Source of the DNA: [Lactobacillus] rogosae | GTDB lineage: Bacteria > Bacillota > Clostridia > Lachnospirales > Lachnospiraceae | Assembly: GCA_900112995.1 (NCBI GenBank) | Contig: FONU01000009.1 | Coordinates: forward strand, 1 to 64,000 | DNA length: 64,000 bases | Reading direction: 5' to 3' | In this document: piece after piece, positions 10,201 through 17,344 of the stretch | How the letters are laid out: every line of letters starts with the position of its first letter | Numbering within the stretch: position 1 is the stretch's first letter | The notes under the pieces: model-generated | The model's input: the letters and a program-made list of their open reading frames with translations, nothing else | Told to the model about the DNA's origin: nothing | Database searches by the model: none | Translations under genes and position numbers: made by a program

Positions 10201-10982
10201 TACCAGTATTCCCAGGTACTAACTGTGAATATGACAGTGCCAGGGCGTTTGAGAGAGCTGGTGCAGATACTATTGTCAAAGTATTCAAGAACCTTGATGC
10301 TGCAAGCATAAGAGAATCTGTTGATGAATTTGAAAAAGCAATTAACCAGTCACAGATTATTATGTTCCCAGGTGGATTTTCAGCAGGTGATGAACCAGAT
10401 GGTTCTGCTAAGTTCTTTGCAACAGCCTTCCGTAATGCTAAGATGAAGGAAGCAGTTGAGAAGCTCCTTAATGAAAGAGATGGTCTTGCACTTGGTATAT
10501 GTAATGGTTTCCAGGCTCTTATCAAGCTTGGTTTAGTACCTAATGGCAAGATAACAGGACAGGATTCTAATTCACCTACACTTACATTTAACACAATTAA
10601 TCGTCACATCTCTAAGATGGTATATACAAAGGTTGTTACTAATAAGAGTCCTTGGCTTGCAGAAGCAAAGCTTGGCGGAGTATACTGCAATCCAGCTTCA
10701 CATGGTGAAGGAAGATTTGTTGCACCTAAGGAATGGCTTGATAAGCTCTTTGAAAATGGTCAGGTAGCAACACAGTACTGTGACCCGGAAGGTAATGTAT
10801 CTATGGACGAAGAATGGAATGTCAATGGCTCATATATGGCTATTGAGGGTATCACAAGCCCGGACGGAAGATGCTTAGGTAAGATGGCACATTCTGAAAG
10901 ACGTGGTGATTCGGTAGCTATTAATATCTATGGAGAACAGGATATTAAGATATTCGAGTCTGGTGTTAAGTACTTTAAGTAA
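7230..10982 (+). CDS. purL: Phosphoribosylformylglycinamidine synthase, single-chain
   Basis: A 1250-residue FGAM synthase of the long type that fuses PurS-, PurL- and PurQ-like parts in one chain. It converts FGAR, glutamine and ATP to FGAM in de novo purine synthesis. The PurL part contains SDHCRHTTF, and NETHNHPT near residue 330. The C-terminal glutaminase has FPGTNCEYDSARAF, the nucleophile Cys in GICNGFQ near 1090, and a His in SHGEGRF near 1157. AAAGGAA lies before the ATG. No other pur gene is adjacent, and its own promoter and terminator make it a single-gene unit. Confidence 0.97.
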   Translation: MSGVKRVFVEKKKPFAVNAKELHDEITGYLGIKTITDVRVLIRYDIENLSDETYKKALTTVFAEPPVDDVYENEFKASDDDFVFSVEYLPGQFDQRADSAEQCVKFLNENETPVIKTATTYIVSGKLTDDDKAKIKNHCINPVDSRVADEKLPDTLVTKFDTPADVVVFDGFKDMSGDKLKELYDSLGLAMTFKDFKFIQDYFKNEENRDPSMTEIRVLDTYWSDHCRHTTFATELKNVEFKDGYYRAPMEETYNKYLADRAVIYKDRKDKFVCLMDLALMGMKKLKAEGKLEDQEESDEINACSIVVPVEIDGKTEEWLVNFKNETHNHPTEIEPFGGAATCLGGAIRDPLSGRTYVYQAMRITGAADPTVPVADTLHGKLPQRKIVTEAAHGYSSYGNQIGLATGYVKEIYHPDYVAKRMEIGAVIAAAPRSAVKRENSDPGDIIILLGGRTGRDGCGGATGSSKVHTEESIETCGAEVQKGNAPTERKMQRLFRRPEVTKLIKKCNDFGAGGVSVAIGELAAGLTVDLDKVPKKYEGLDGTELAISESQERMAVVVDPADVKAFLEYATEENLEAVEVAVVTEEPRLVLNWRGKDIVNISRAFLDTNGAHQETSVLVDIPDDKANYLEAKPVDDVKGRWLKTLADLNECSQKGLVERFDGSIGAGSVLMPFGGKYQLTETQAMVAKLPVLKGKCDTVTMMAYGFDPYLSKWSPYHGAMYAVTDSVAKIVAAGGDYSKIRFTYQEYFRRMTEDPSRWSQPFAALLGAYEAQIGLGLPSIGGKDSMSGTFEHIDVPPTLCSFAIDVAKEQDIITPELKKAGNILVRFDIERDKYDLPVFSQIKELYSSIHEAIKSKAIVSAYVLDANGLVPAISKMAFGNMLGVAVEPSVSKEELFAPAYGCIVAEVDSSKLSEIKAAYTKVGTVTEEAKFTYEDVSINIEEALSVWKDTLEGVFPTKVSKETDSVESPVYSKGNVYVCKNKVAKPTVFIPVFPGTNCEYDSARAFERAGADTIVKVFKNLDAASIRESVDEFEKAINQSQIIMFPGGFSAGDEPDGSAKFFATAFRNAKMKEAVEKLLNERDGLALGICNGFQALIKLGLVPNGKITGQDSNSPTLTFNTINRHISKMVYTKVVTNKSPWLAEAKLGGVYCNPASHGEGRFVAPKEWLDKLFENGQVATQYCDPEGNVSMDEEWNVNGSYMAIEGITSPDGRCLGKMAHSERRGDSVAINIYGEQDIKIFESGVKYFK

Positions 10983-11031
10983 ATAGAATAACTATCTGTG
11001 CGTAAGAACAGAATATTGTAAATTATAAAAT

Positions 11032-11098
11032 CCTGATGTATATTATACGGGTAAGCCTTGACTGACAAAGGTTTGTATAGTGTACATCAGGAGTTTTT
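11032..11098 (+). terminator. Rho-independent terminator of purL
   Basis: The long stem begins CCTGATGTA (11032-11040) and closes with TACATCAGG (11083-11091), extends inward through G-U pairs to about 17 bp, and is followed by GAGTTTTTTA. Confidence 0.85.
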
Positions 11099-11136
11099 TA
11101 TGTAGAATCAGGATAATAAAAAGTAATAAAAAGCTG

Positions 11137-11165
11137 TTGACAAAATAATTAAGTTAGATTATTAT
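11137..11165 (+). promoter_or_regulatory. Probable promoter upstream of the DUF2325 gene
   Basis: TTGACA (11137-11142), 17 bases, TATTAT (11160-11165). An overlapping TATAAT at 11163-11168 would give a 20-base spacer. The first GTTAG-N6-CTAAC repeat begins a few bases downstream, where a repressor could block initiation. Confidence 0.55.
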
Positions 11166-11172
11166 AATGATA

Positions 11173-11188
11173 GTTAGTAGCAGCTAAC
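11173..11188. promoter_or_regulatory. GTTAG-N6-CTAAC inverted repeat, copy 1
   Basis: GTTAG (11173-11177), six bases, CTAAC (11184-11188), just downstream of the -10 region. It is one of six similar repeats in the metal block and is taken as a metalloregulator operator by inference. Confidence 0.5.
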
Positions 11189-11210
11189 GCATATGCCTTT
11201 ATATTTATTT

Positions 11211-11229
11211 AACGGGTCCTCGACCCGTT
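11211..11229 (+). other. Short GC-rich hairpin in the DUF2325 leader
   Basis: AACGGGT, loop CCTCG, ACCCGTT, then TTATTTAAAA. It lies between the first and second operator-like repeats. It could be a weak terminator or attenuator, or a processing site. The T tract is interrupted, so termination is uncertain. Confidence 0.45.
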
Positions 11230-11245
11230 TATTTAAAAGCCATAG

Positions 11246-11282
11246 GTTAGTGATAACTAACATAAGTTAGAATAAAACTAAC
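11246..11282. promoter_or_regulatory. Two tandem GTTAG...CTAAC inverted repeats, copies 2 and 3
   Basis: Copy 2 is GTTAGT-GATA-ACTAAC (11246-11261). Copy 3 is GTTAG-N7-CTAAC (11266-11282), one base wider. They lie 49 to 85 bases before the DUF2325 start codon. A weak -10-like GATAAC overlaps copy 2, so a second regulated promoter is possible. Confidence 0.5.
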
Positions 11283-11330
11283 AGTGAGATGTATACTATA
11301 TATCTATTTAGCAGGATAAGGAGGACTAAT

Positions 11331-11627
11331 ATGAGTGTAGTTATAATTGGCGGTAATGAATGTATGGTATGTCAATATGAGAAGATATGTAAACAGCATG
11401 GCTGTAAAGCCAAGGTATTTGTTAAGGAGAAGAGTGGCTTTGGCAAGAAGATTGGCAACCCTGACCTTATGATACTTTTTACTAACACAGTATCACACAA
11501 AATGGTACATAGTGCTGTTACAGAAGCAAAGAGCAAGGACATTCGGATTGTGCGTTCACATTCAAGCAGTGCTTCATCACTTAATGCAGTTCTTCAGGAA
11601 TATGTAGCAGACGGAAAGGCTTGTTAA
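11331..11627 (+). CDS. DUF2325 family small protein
   Basis: A 98-residue cytoplasmic protein. It starts MSVVIIGGNECM, has an early CxxC-like pair (CMVCQ), and keeps a second Cys pair region (ICKQHGC). These features match DUF2325, which commonly sits next to feo genes in Clostridia; function is unknown but a redox or iron-sensing role is plausible. AAGGAGG (11319-11325) selects the ATG at 11331 over an upstream in-frame ATG at 11289, which would add 14 atypical residues and overlap the operator-containing leader. Confidence 0.75.
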   Translation: MSVVIIGGNECMVCQYEKICKQHGCKAKVFVKEKSGFGKKIGNPDLMILFTNTVSHKMVHSAVTEAKSKDIRIVRSHSSSASSLNAVLQEYVADGKAC

Positions 11628-11684
11628 TTGTAACTGACACAGACAGCAGGCAGAGTAATGCGTAATATAAGGAATGGAGATTAT

Positions 11685-12245
11685 ATGCTTAGAAAGCTGG
11701 AGAATGAGATTGTAAAAGAATGTGCACCTACATTGGCTGGAATTAAGATGGCTAATCTTTTTAATTATAGATTTGTATCAGAAGATGAATTCGATTCTGA
11801 GATTAAGACTGCCAATATGAACCTTAATGAGAAGGGCGTATATATAGAAGTCTTAAGAAAGACAGATATGAGTTCATTGATATATGTATACAGACCAAGT
11901 ATGTTATTTAAGGCAGTCAATAATGATGATGTATGGAATATATTATCCAGCTATGGATACATAGAACGAAGTATACAGGCATGTATTAATACACTTAAGG
12001 AACGTCTTATGACACAGCCCTGTTTTCCACACGAGATAGGTTTATTTCTTGGATATCCTGTAGAAGATGTAAAGGAGTTCATTTTTAATAAAGGACAGAA
12101 CTGCAAATGTTGTGGTGTGTGGAAGGTATATTACAATGAACAGGAAAGTGTCAGAACATTTGCAAGATTTAAGAAATGTTCTGAGGTATATCAGAAGGTC
12201 TTTATAGGAGGACGAACATTAAATCAGTTGACCGTGAATATATGA
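11685..12245 (+). CDS. DUF3793 family protein
   Basis: A 186-residue soluble protein resembling DUF3793. The sequence has CFPHEIGLFLGYPVEDVKEFI near its middle and a Cys cluster (QNCKCCGVWKVYY) that could bind metal. In Clostridia this family is usually encoded beside flavodoxin and feo genes, as it is here; its activity is not known. The ATG at 11685 follows GGAG; the ATG at 11658 in the same frame has no comparable site. It lies 57 bases after the DUF2325 gene and 57 before the flavodoxin gene, so one transcript is likely. Confidence 0.75.
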   Translation: MLRKLENEIVKECAPTLAGIKMANLFNYRFVSEDEFDSEIKTANMNLNEKGVYIEVLRKTDMSSLIYVYRPSMLFKAVNNDDVWNILSSYGYIERSIQACINTLKERLMTQPCFPHEIGLFLGYPVEDVKEFIFNKGQNCKCCGVWKVYYNEQESVRTFARFKKCSEVYQKVFIGGRTLNQLTVNI

Positions 12246-12302
12246 TTCACTCAACATATATGTGCACAAGCATTAAATTAAAGCAATAATGGAGGAATGA
12301 TA

Positions 12303-12725
12303 ATGAGTAAAGTTGCAGTTGTATATTGGAGCGGAACAGGTAATACAGAGGCTATGGCCAATGCTGTTGCTGAGGGAGCAAAGGAAAAAGGAGCAGAAGT
12401 AACATTATTCACTGCTTCAGAATTCTCATCAGCAAAGGTTGCAGAATTCGACGGAATAGCTTTCGGATGCCCTGCTATGGGAGCAGAAAATCTTGAAGAG
12501 TCAGAATTTGAGCCGATGTTTACAGACTGTGAAGCGGCACTTTCAGGAAAGAAGATAGCACTCTTTGGTTCTTACGGCTGGGGAAGCGGAGAATGGATGG
12601 ATGACTGGGCAGAAAGAAGCAGGAATGCTGGTGCTGACCTTAGCTGTGACCCGGTAATCTGTAATGAAGCTCCTGATGATGAAGCTGTAAGTAATTGCAA
12701 GGATCTTGGTGCTTCTCTTGCATAA
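12303..12725 (+). CDS. Short-chain flavodoxin
   Basis: A 140-residue flavodoxin. The FMN phosphate loop WSGTGNTEAMA follows the first beta strand (residues about 6-16), and GSYGWGSGEWMDDW near 87 is the second FMN-binding loop. It would replace ferredoxin as an electron carrier when iron is scarce, which fits its place among iron-uptake genes. An ATG at 12297 touches the GGAGGA site directly, so the ATG at 12303, six bases from it, is the better start. Confidence 0.93.
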   Translation: MSKVAVVYWSGTGNTEAMANAVAEGAKEKGAEVTLFTASEFSSAKVAEFDGIAFGCPAMGAENLEESEFEPMFTDCEAALSGKKIALFGSYGWGSGEWMDDWAERSRNAGADLSCDPVICNEAPDDEAVSNCKDLGASLA

Positions 12726-12874
12726 TCAGAGTGTATGTACAATTAAGAATATGCATAGTTAATGTATGTGTATAATCAGATAGGTGCATAATATAAAGTA
12801 ATATAATGAATATATTAATAAGTGACATATTTATTCTGGACACTTCCCAATATAATATTAATAAGTGAGTAATG

Positions 12875-12918
12875 ACCGCATACATATTAATTTTACTGTA
12901 TATGTATGCGGTTATTAT
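12875..12918 (+). terminator. Probable terminator after flavodoxin
   Basis: ACCGCATACATAT (12875-12887) pairs perfectly with ATATGTATGCGGT (12900-12912), followed by TATTATG. The stem is strong and the T tract is weak. It separates the DUF2325-flavodoxin unit from the feo unit. The remaining intergenic bases (12726-12874) are AT-rich with no gene seen. Confidence 0.55.
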
Positions 12919-12957
12919 GTGAGAATTAATAATATTAAAATTTTCTTAAAATGGTAA

Positions 12958-12991
12958 TTGACATCTAATAAGTGTTAGTATATACTAACAC
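12958..12991 (+). promoter_or_regulatory. feoA promoter with a perfect 20-base palindrome over the -10 box
   Basis: TTGACA (12958-12963), 17 bases, TATACT (12981-12986). The palindrome GTGTTAGTATATACTAACAC (12972-12991) is perfect and is centred on the -10 box, so a bound dimer would block RNA polymerase. Its core is GTTAG-N6-CTAAC, copy 4 of the repeat found in this block. Confidence 0.75.
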
Positions 12992-13043
12992 AGTAGCAAA
13001 TGAAAAACATTATCAACATAGATACAGATAGGAGTGATAAGTT

Positions 13044-13253
13044 ATGCCATTATCAATGATAGGTGAGGGAGAGACAGCAACAATCACAAGGATTGGTGGG
13101 AAAGAAGAGACGAGAAGATTTCTTGAGAATCTAGGCTTTGTAGTTGGAGCTATAGTGACGGTCATTTCTAAGACTGGCGGTAATGTTATAGTTAATATTA
13201 AAGAATCACGAGTAGCTATAGGAAGCGATATGGCTTCAAAGATTATGGTATAA
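13044..13253 (+). CDS. feoA: FeoA family protein, first copy
   Basis: A 69-residue SH3-like FeoA protein (MPLSMIGEGETATITRIGG at the start, then a LGFVVGAIVTVISK-type core). FeoA is a small cytoplasmic partner of the ferrous iron transporter FeoB. AGGAG precedes the ATG. It is the first gene behind the palindrome-bearing promoter, 63 bases before a second, diverged feoA. Confidence 0.88.
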   Translation: MPLSMIGEGETATITRIGGKEETRRFLENLGFVVGAIVTVISKTGGNVIVNIKESRVAIGSDMASKIMV

Positions 13254-13316
13254 AGACTTGAGTTTCAAGCCTCTATATAGATATTCACAATATTTTAATG
13301 AGAAGGAGAGATTAAG

Positions 13317-13535
13317 ATGACTTTAAAGGAAGTTGCTGTTGGTCAGACTGTTAAAGTTGCTAAGCTTAATGGTGAAGGTCCGGTTAAGAGAAGAATTATG
13401 GACATGGGAATCACTAAAGGCGTAGAAGTCTATGTCAGAAAAGTTGCACCATTGGGAGATCCAATAGAAGTAACAGTACGAGGATATGAGTTATCACTTC
13501 GTAAGGCAGATGCAGCTATGATAGAGGTAAATTAA
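13317..13535 (+). CDS. feoA: FeoA family protein, second copy
   Basis: A 72-residue FeoA protein, diverged from the upstream copy. It contains the family signature VKRRIMDMGITKGVEVYVRKVAPLGDP and the ending LSLRKADAAMIEV. This is the more typical FeoA of the two. Tandem feoA genes before feoB are common in Clostridia and may form a heteromeric regulator of FeoB. Confidence 0.93.
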   Translation: MTLKEVAVGQTVKVAKLNGEGPVKRRIMDMGITKGVEVYVRKVAPLGDPIEVTVRGYELSLRKADAAMIEVN

Positions 13536-13553
13536 TATTTTTTTTACCAAAAG

Positions 13554-13569
13554 GTTAGCATTAACTAAT
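13554..13569. promoter_or_regulatory. Imperfect GTTAG-N6-CTAAT repeat before feoB
   Basis: GTTAGC-ATTA-ACTAAT, with one mismatch in the last base. It lies in the 104-base gap between the second feoA and feoB, so feoB may have an extra regulated promoter. No convincing -35/-10 pair was found. Confidence 0.4.
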
Positions 13570-13639
13570 TATAGCAAGCATAATCTAAATGAAGAAAGTT
13601 ACAACTAATTATTAACTCATTAAGAAAAGAGGTAAAAGA

Positions 13640-16126
13640 ATGTCAATTAAGATTGCATTAGCAGGTAACCCTAACTGCGGTAAAACAACATTGTTTAATG
13701 CTCTTACAGGTTCTAACCAGTTCGTAGGTAACTGGCCAGGTGTTACTGTAGAGAAGAAGGAAGGTAGATTAAAGGGACATAAAGATGTTGCCATTATGGA
13801 TTTACCAGGTATTTACTCACTTTCTCCATATACATTAGAGGAAGTTGTAGCAAGAAATTATCTTATTAATGAAAGACCAGATGCTATCATCAATATTGTT
13901 GATGGTACTAACATTGAAAGAAACTTATATCTTTCAACACAGATTATGGAACTTGGTATTCCGGTAATTATGGCTGTTAATATGATCGACCTTTTAGCTA
14001 AGAATGGTATTGAACTTAACATTGCAAAGCTTTCAGAGAAGCTTGGCTGTGAAGTAGTTGAAATATCAGCTCTTAAGGGAACTGGTATTAAGGAAGCGGC
14101 AGAAAAGGCTGTAAAGCTTGCTGAGTCTAAGAAGGTTAATAAGCTTGCACATAAATTCAGTGATGAAGTTGAATCTGTTATCGAAGCAGTTGAAGATAAG
14201 ATTGGTCTTGATGTAGTAGAAGAACAGAAGAGATTTTTCGCTATCAAGTTATTAGAGAAAGATGACAAAATCGGACAGCTTATGTCTAGTGTACCTGATG
14301 TTACAGCAGAGATTGATAAACTTGAGAAAGATTTTGATGATGATACAGAAAGTATTATCACCAATGAAAGATATACATACATTTCATCAATTATTGGAGA
14401 GTGTGTAAAGAAGGCTCATTCTAAGGATAAGCTTACAACATCTGATAAGATTGATAAAATCGTAACTAACAGAATATTAGCACTTCCTATATTCGCAGTT
14501 GTTATGTTCCTGGTATATTACATTGCTATGGTAACAGTTGGTTCAGCGGCTACAGACTGGGCTAATGATGGTTTATTTGGCGATGGTTTCCACCTTTTCG
14601 GTATCGGTACTTCAGCTTATGAAGAAGTAGCTGACGAATATGGCGACTCAGATGAAATCATTGCAGCATATGTAGAAAGCCTTGGTTCTAAGGGCGAAGC
14701 AATAGCAGATGCTATTGATACAGAAGCAGAAGACTATGACTCAGAAGATGCTGTTAAAGCTCTTACAACTCTTAAGTCTATGGTTAAGTCATCAGATACA
14801 GTTGATTACTCTGTAGAAGATGAAGAAACACTTGCAACAGAAGATTTCACAGCAGATGCTGATGATATTAAAGAAGCTATTAACCTCGCTATCGAATATG
14901 ATGGTACAGCTCCAGATCCGGCAGATTATGGCATATGGGTTCCTGGTATCCCAGTTCTTATTGGTGACGGACTCGATGCAATCGGTTGTGCAGATTGGTT
15001 AAATGGTCTTATCCTTGATGGTATTGTAGCCGGTGTTGGTGCTGTACTTGGTTTCGTTCCTCAGATGTTAGTATTATTCTTATTACTTGCTATCTTAGAG
15101 GCTTGCGGATATATGGCACGTATCGCATTCATTATGGATAGAATCTTTAGAAGATTCGGTCTTTCAGGTAAGTCATTCATACCTATCCTTATTGGTACAG
15201 GTTGTGGTGTTCCAGGTATTATGGCTTCCCGTACAATCGAGAACGAAAGAGACCGTCGTATGACAATTATGACAACAACATTTATACCTTGTGGTGCTAA
15301 GACCCCATTCATCGCTATGATTGCAGGTGCTATCTTCGGTGGTTCACCTTGGGTTGCAACATCAGCTTACTTCATCGGTATGGCAGCAATTATCGTATCA
15401 GGTATTATTTTAAAGAAGACAAAGTTATTCAGCGGAGATCCAGCACCATTCGTTATGGAACTTCCTGCATATCATATTCCAACAGTTGGCAACGTACTTA
15501 GAAGTATGTGGGAGCGAGGCTGGTCATTCATCAAGAAGGCTGGTACAATTATCCTTCTTTCTACAATCGTTGTATGGTTCACAACATACTTTGGATTTGC
15601 TGATGACGGATTCAGAATGTTAGCAGAAGATGAAATTGATATGAGTATTTTAGCTAAGATTGGTAATGCAATCGGCTGGATATTCACTCCACTTGGATGG
15701 GGTAACTGGCAGGCAGCCGTTGCTTCAATCACAGGACTTGTAGCTAAGGAAAATATCGTTGGTACTATGGGTATCCTTTACGGTGGTGGAGATGTATCTC
15801 CATATGCAGCACTTGCACTTGCATTTACTAAGTTAGCAGGTTTCTCATTCCTTACATTCAACCTTCTCTGTGCTCCTTGTTTCGCAGCAATCGGTGCTAT
15901 TAAGAGAGAGATGAACAGTGCTAAATGGACTTGGATAGCAATTGGTTACCAGTGTGGATTTGCATATGTAGTATCACTTTGCATCTACAATATCGGAAGC
16001 CTTATCGCTGATGGAGTATTTAGTATCTGGACAGTTGTAGCATTTGTATTAGTAGCTGGTTTCCTTTATCTTTTATTCAGACCAACAAAGGAAGCGGAAG
16101 AATACAAGAAAGCAGCAGCTAACTAA
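13640..16126 (+). CDS. feoB: Ferrous iron transport protein B
   Basis: An 828-residue Fe(II) transporter. The N-terminal G domain has GNPNCGKTT (9-17), NWPGVTVEKKEG (31-42, switch I), DLPG (54-57) and NMID (114-117). Membrane segments follow from about residue 275, with GTGCGVPGIMASR and FIPCGAKTPF as the paired Gate-like motifs. A strongly acidic insert of roughly 105 residues (about 325-430) follows the first membrane segment and should face outside. It is the third feo gene of the cluster and is followed by the Cys-rich accessory protein. Confidence 0.97.
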   Translation: MSIKIALAGNPNCGKTTLFNALTGSNQFVGNWPGVTVEKKEGRLKGHKDVAIMDLPGIYSLSPYTLEEVVARNYLINERPDAIINIVDGTNIERNLYLSTQIMELGIPVIMAVNMIDLLAKNGIELNIAKLSEKLGCEVVEISALKGTGIKEAAEKAVKLAESKKVNKLAHKFSDEVESVIEAVEDKIGLDVVEEQKRFFAIKLLEKDDKIGQLMSSVPDVTAEIDKLEKDFDDDTESIITNERYTYISSIIGECVKKAHSKDKLTTSDKIDKIVTNRILALPIFAVVMFLVYYIAMVTVGSAATDWANDGLFGDGFHLFGIGTSAYEEVADEYGDSDEIIAAYVESLGSKGEAIADAIDTEAEDYDSEDAVKALTTLKSMVKSSDTVDYSVEDEETLATEDFTADADDIKEAINLAIEYDGTAPDPADYGIWVPGIPVLIGDGLDAIGCADWLNGLILDGIVAGVGAVLGFVPQMLVLFLLLAILEACGYMARIAFIMDRIFRRFGLSGKSFIPILIGTGCGVPGIMASRTIENERDRRMTIMTTTFIPCGAKTPFIAMIAGAIFGGSPWVATSAYFIGMAAIIVSGIILKKTKLFSGDPAPFVMELPAYHIPTVGNVLRSMWERGWSFIKKAGTIILLSTIVVWFTTYFGFADDGFRMLAEDEIDMSILAKIGNAIGWIFTPLGWGNWQAAVASITGLVAKENIVGTMGILYGGGDVSPYAALALAFTKLAGFSFLTFNLLCAPCFAAIGAIKREMNSAKWTWIAIGYQCGFAYVVSLCIYNIGSLIADGVFSIWTVVAFVLVAGFLYLLFRPTKEAEEYKKAAAN

Positions 16127-16158
16127 GATTACTTCCTAATCATAATTATATAAGTGTT

Positions 16159-16195
16159 CAATCCGTCACTAAGTGGCGGATTGGATATATATTTT
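16159..16195 (+). terminator. Hairpin after feoB, possible terminator or attenuator
   Basis: CAATCCGTCAC (16159-16169) pairs with GTGGCGGATTG (16173-16183) with one G-U pair, then GATATATATTTTATT. The T tract is poor. It may only partly reduce read-through into the next small gene. Confidence 0.5.
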
Positions 16196-16249
16196 ATTCA
16201 TCAGATATAGCGGCAGATGTCAGAGTTGGTGTAAGAATGGAGGATTAAT

Positions 16250-16381
16250 ATGGGTACAGTAATCGTATTGGTGGTATTGGTGGTAATTGTAGCCGCTATT
16301 GTGTATACAATGGTTAAAGGCAAGAAGAATGGCAAACATTCATGCGGTGGAGATTGTGGTCATTGTGGAGGCTGCCACTAG
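16250..16381 (+). CDS. FeoB-associated Cys-rich membrane protein
   Basis: A 43-residue protein. Residues 3-22 form one hydrophobic helix, followed by KGKKNGKH and a Cys-rich tail SCGGDCGHCGGCH with four Cys and two His. This is the architecture of the FeoB-associated Cys-rich family (Pfam FeoB_associated). It probably sits in the membrane beside FeoB and binds iron or an Fe-S cluster in the cytoplasm. ATGGAGG lies just before the ATG. It was found by direct reading because it is too short for usual gene thresholds. Confidence 0.9.
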   Translation: MGTVIVLVVLVVIVAAIVYTMVKGKKNGKHSCGGDCGHCGGCH

Positions 16382-16395
16382 GATAGGAGGCATTA

Positions 16396-16854
16396 ATGCA
16401 GAAATACTATTCATGTGATAAAAATGCTTCTGAAGTAGTTGGCTATGAAAGAAGCGAAATGCAGAAGGACATAATTCTGCAAAGATTAAGAAACAGGGGA
16501 TGCAGAATAACGAAACAGAGAATGATGCTTTTAGACATTATTCTTAATGAAGAATGTTCGTGCTGCAAAGAAATATATTATAAGGCATCAAAGCTTGATC
16601 CTAATATTGGAACAGCTACAGTATACCGTATGATTAATACACTTGAGGAGATTGGTGCTATTAACAGAAGAAATATGTACCGTGTATCGTGTGGAAGCGA
16701 ATGTAATATGAACAACACATACACAGTTGAGTTTGACGATAATTCAGTAATCAATCTGTCAGCCAGCAAATGGAACCAGATAGTGCAGAAGGGTTTAACA
16801 GCTTGTGGTTACATAGACAGTAAGACAGTTAAGAGTATAACAGGAGGGCCATAA
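16396..16854 (+). CDS. Fur-family transcriptional regulator
   Basis: A 152-residue Fur-family protein. The winged helix is clear: RLRNRGCRITKQRMMLLDIIL near residue 30-50, then GTATVYRMINTLEEIGAINR near 75-95. The C-terminal dimerisation region is short and lacks the usual HHHH/HxH and CxxC metal sites; it instead ends with a short domain containing several isolated Cys (CSCCKE, CGSECN). It may sense iron, or redox through these Cys. It lies 14 bases after the Cys-rich gene and is probably co-transcribed with feoB. The block's GTTAG repeats do not look like Fur boxes, so it may not be their regulator. Confidence 0.85.
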   Translation: MQKYYSCDKNASEVVGYERSEMQKDIILQRLRNRGCRITKQRMMLLDIILNEECSCCKEIYYKASKLDPNIGTATVYRMINTLEEIGAINRRNMYRVSCGSECNMNNTYTVEFDDNSVINLSASKWNQIVQKGLTACGYIDSKTVKSITGGP

Positions 16855-16877
16855 TAATAATGTCCCTCCTGTTTTTG
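16840..16877 (+). terminator. Rho-independent terminator after the Fur-family gene
   Basis: ACAGGAGGG (16840-16848) pairs with CCCTCCTGT (16864-16872), followed by TTTT. The left arm lies inside the last codons of the gene. Confidence 0.85.
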
Positions 16878-16999
16878 ATAAAGTTTCTCAATTAATAAAA
16901 AATATGTGGTAAAACTAAAAAGTATGGTATAAGATAATACCTAAACAAAAATCAAAGTCAATTACGTCAGGCAGATGTTAATTGGGAATGGAGGATAAG

Positions 17000-17311
17000 A
17001 TGAAAAACGTATTTAAGAAAATCGATGGAGTTAAGACAGGAATATTTGCAGCAGGTGTACTTTTTGGTACAGCAGGAATTAAGATATTATCAAGCCAGGA
17101 TGCTAAGAAGGTATACACGAACTGTACAGCAGCAGTTCTTCGTGCTAAGAAGTGTGTAATGAAGACAGCAACAACAATTCAGGAGAATGCTGGTGATATC
17201 TATGCGGAGGCTAAGGCTATCAACGATGAGAGAGAAGCAGCAGAAGAAGTTGTAGATGATACAGTAGAATTAAACGAAGTATCAGAAGAAACAGAAAGCA
17301 CAGAGCAGTAA
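17000..17311 (+). CDS. Small membrane-associated protein preceding the P-type ATPase (DUF6110-like)
   Basis: A 103-residue protein. Residues about 13-33 (VKTGIFAAGVLFGTAGIKILS) form one membrane helix; a helical middle follows, and the last 25 residues are acidic. From memory it resembles DUF6110, a family found beside heavy-metal ATPases in Firmicutes. It lies 33 bases before the ATPase gene, so a shared role in metal export is likely but unproven. GGAGG (16990-16994) selects the ATG at 17000 over an upstream in-frame TTG. Confidence 0.65.
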   Translation: MKNVFKKIDGVKTGIFAAGVLFGTAGIKILSSQDAKKVYTNCTAAVLRAKKCVMKTATTIQENAGDIYAEAKAINDEREAAEEVVDDTVELNEVSEETESTEQ

Positions 17312-17344
17312 TAATATGCTGGAATAAGTGCTAAGAGGCAGAAT

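Noticed and set aside
9464-10594. Long minus-strand ORFs inside purL
   Set aside because: They run opposite a well-supported essential gene and look like non-protein sequence.
11157-11172. PerR/Fur-like box near the DUF2325 promoter
   Set aside because: Only one half-site (TTATAAT) is convincing and it overlaps the promoter; the GTTAG repeats explain the region better.
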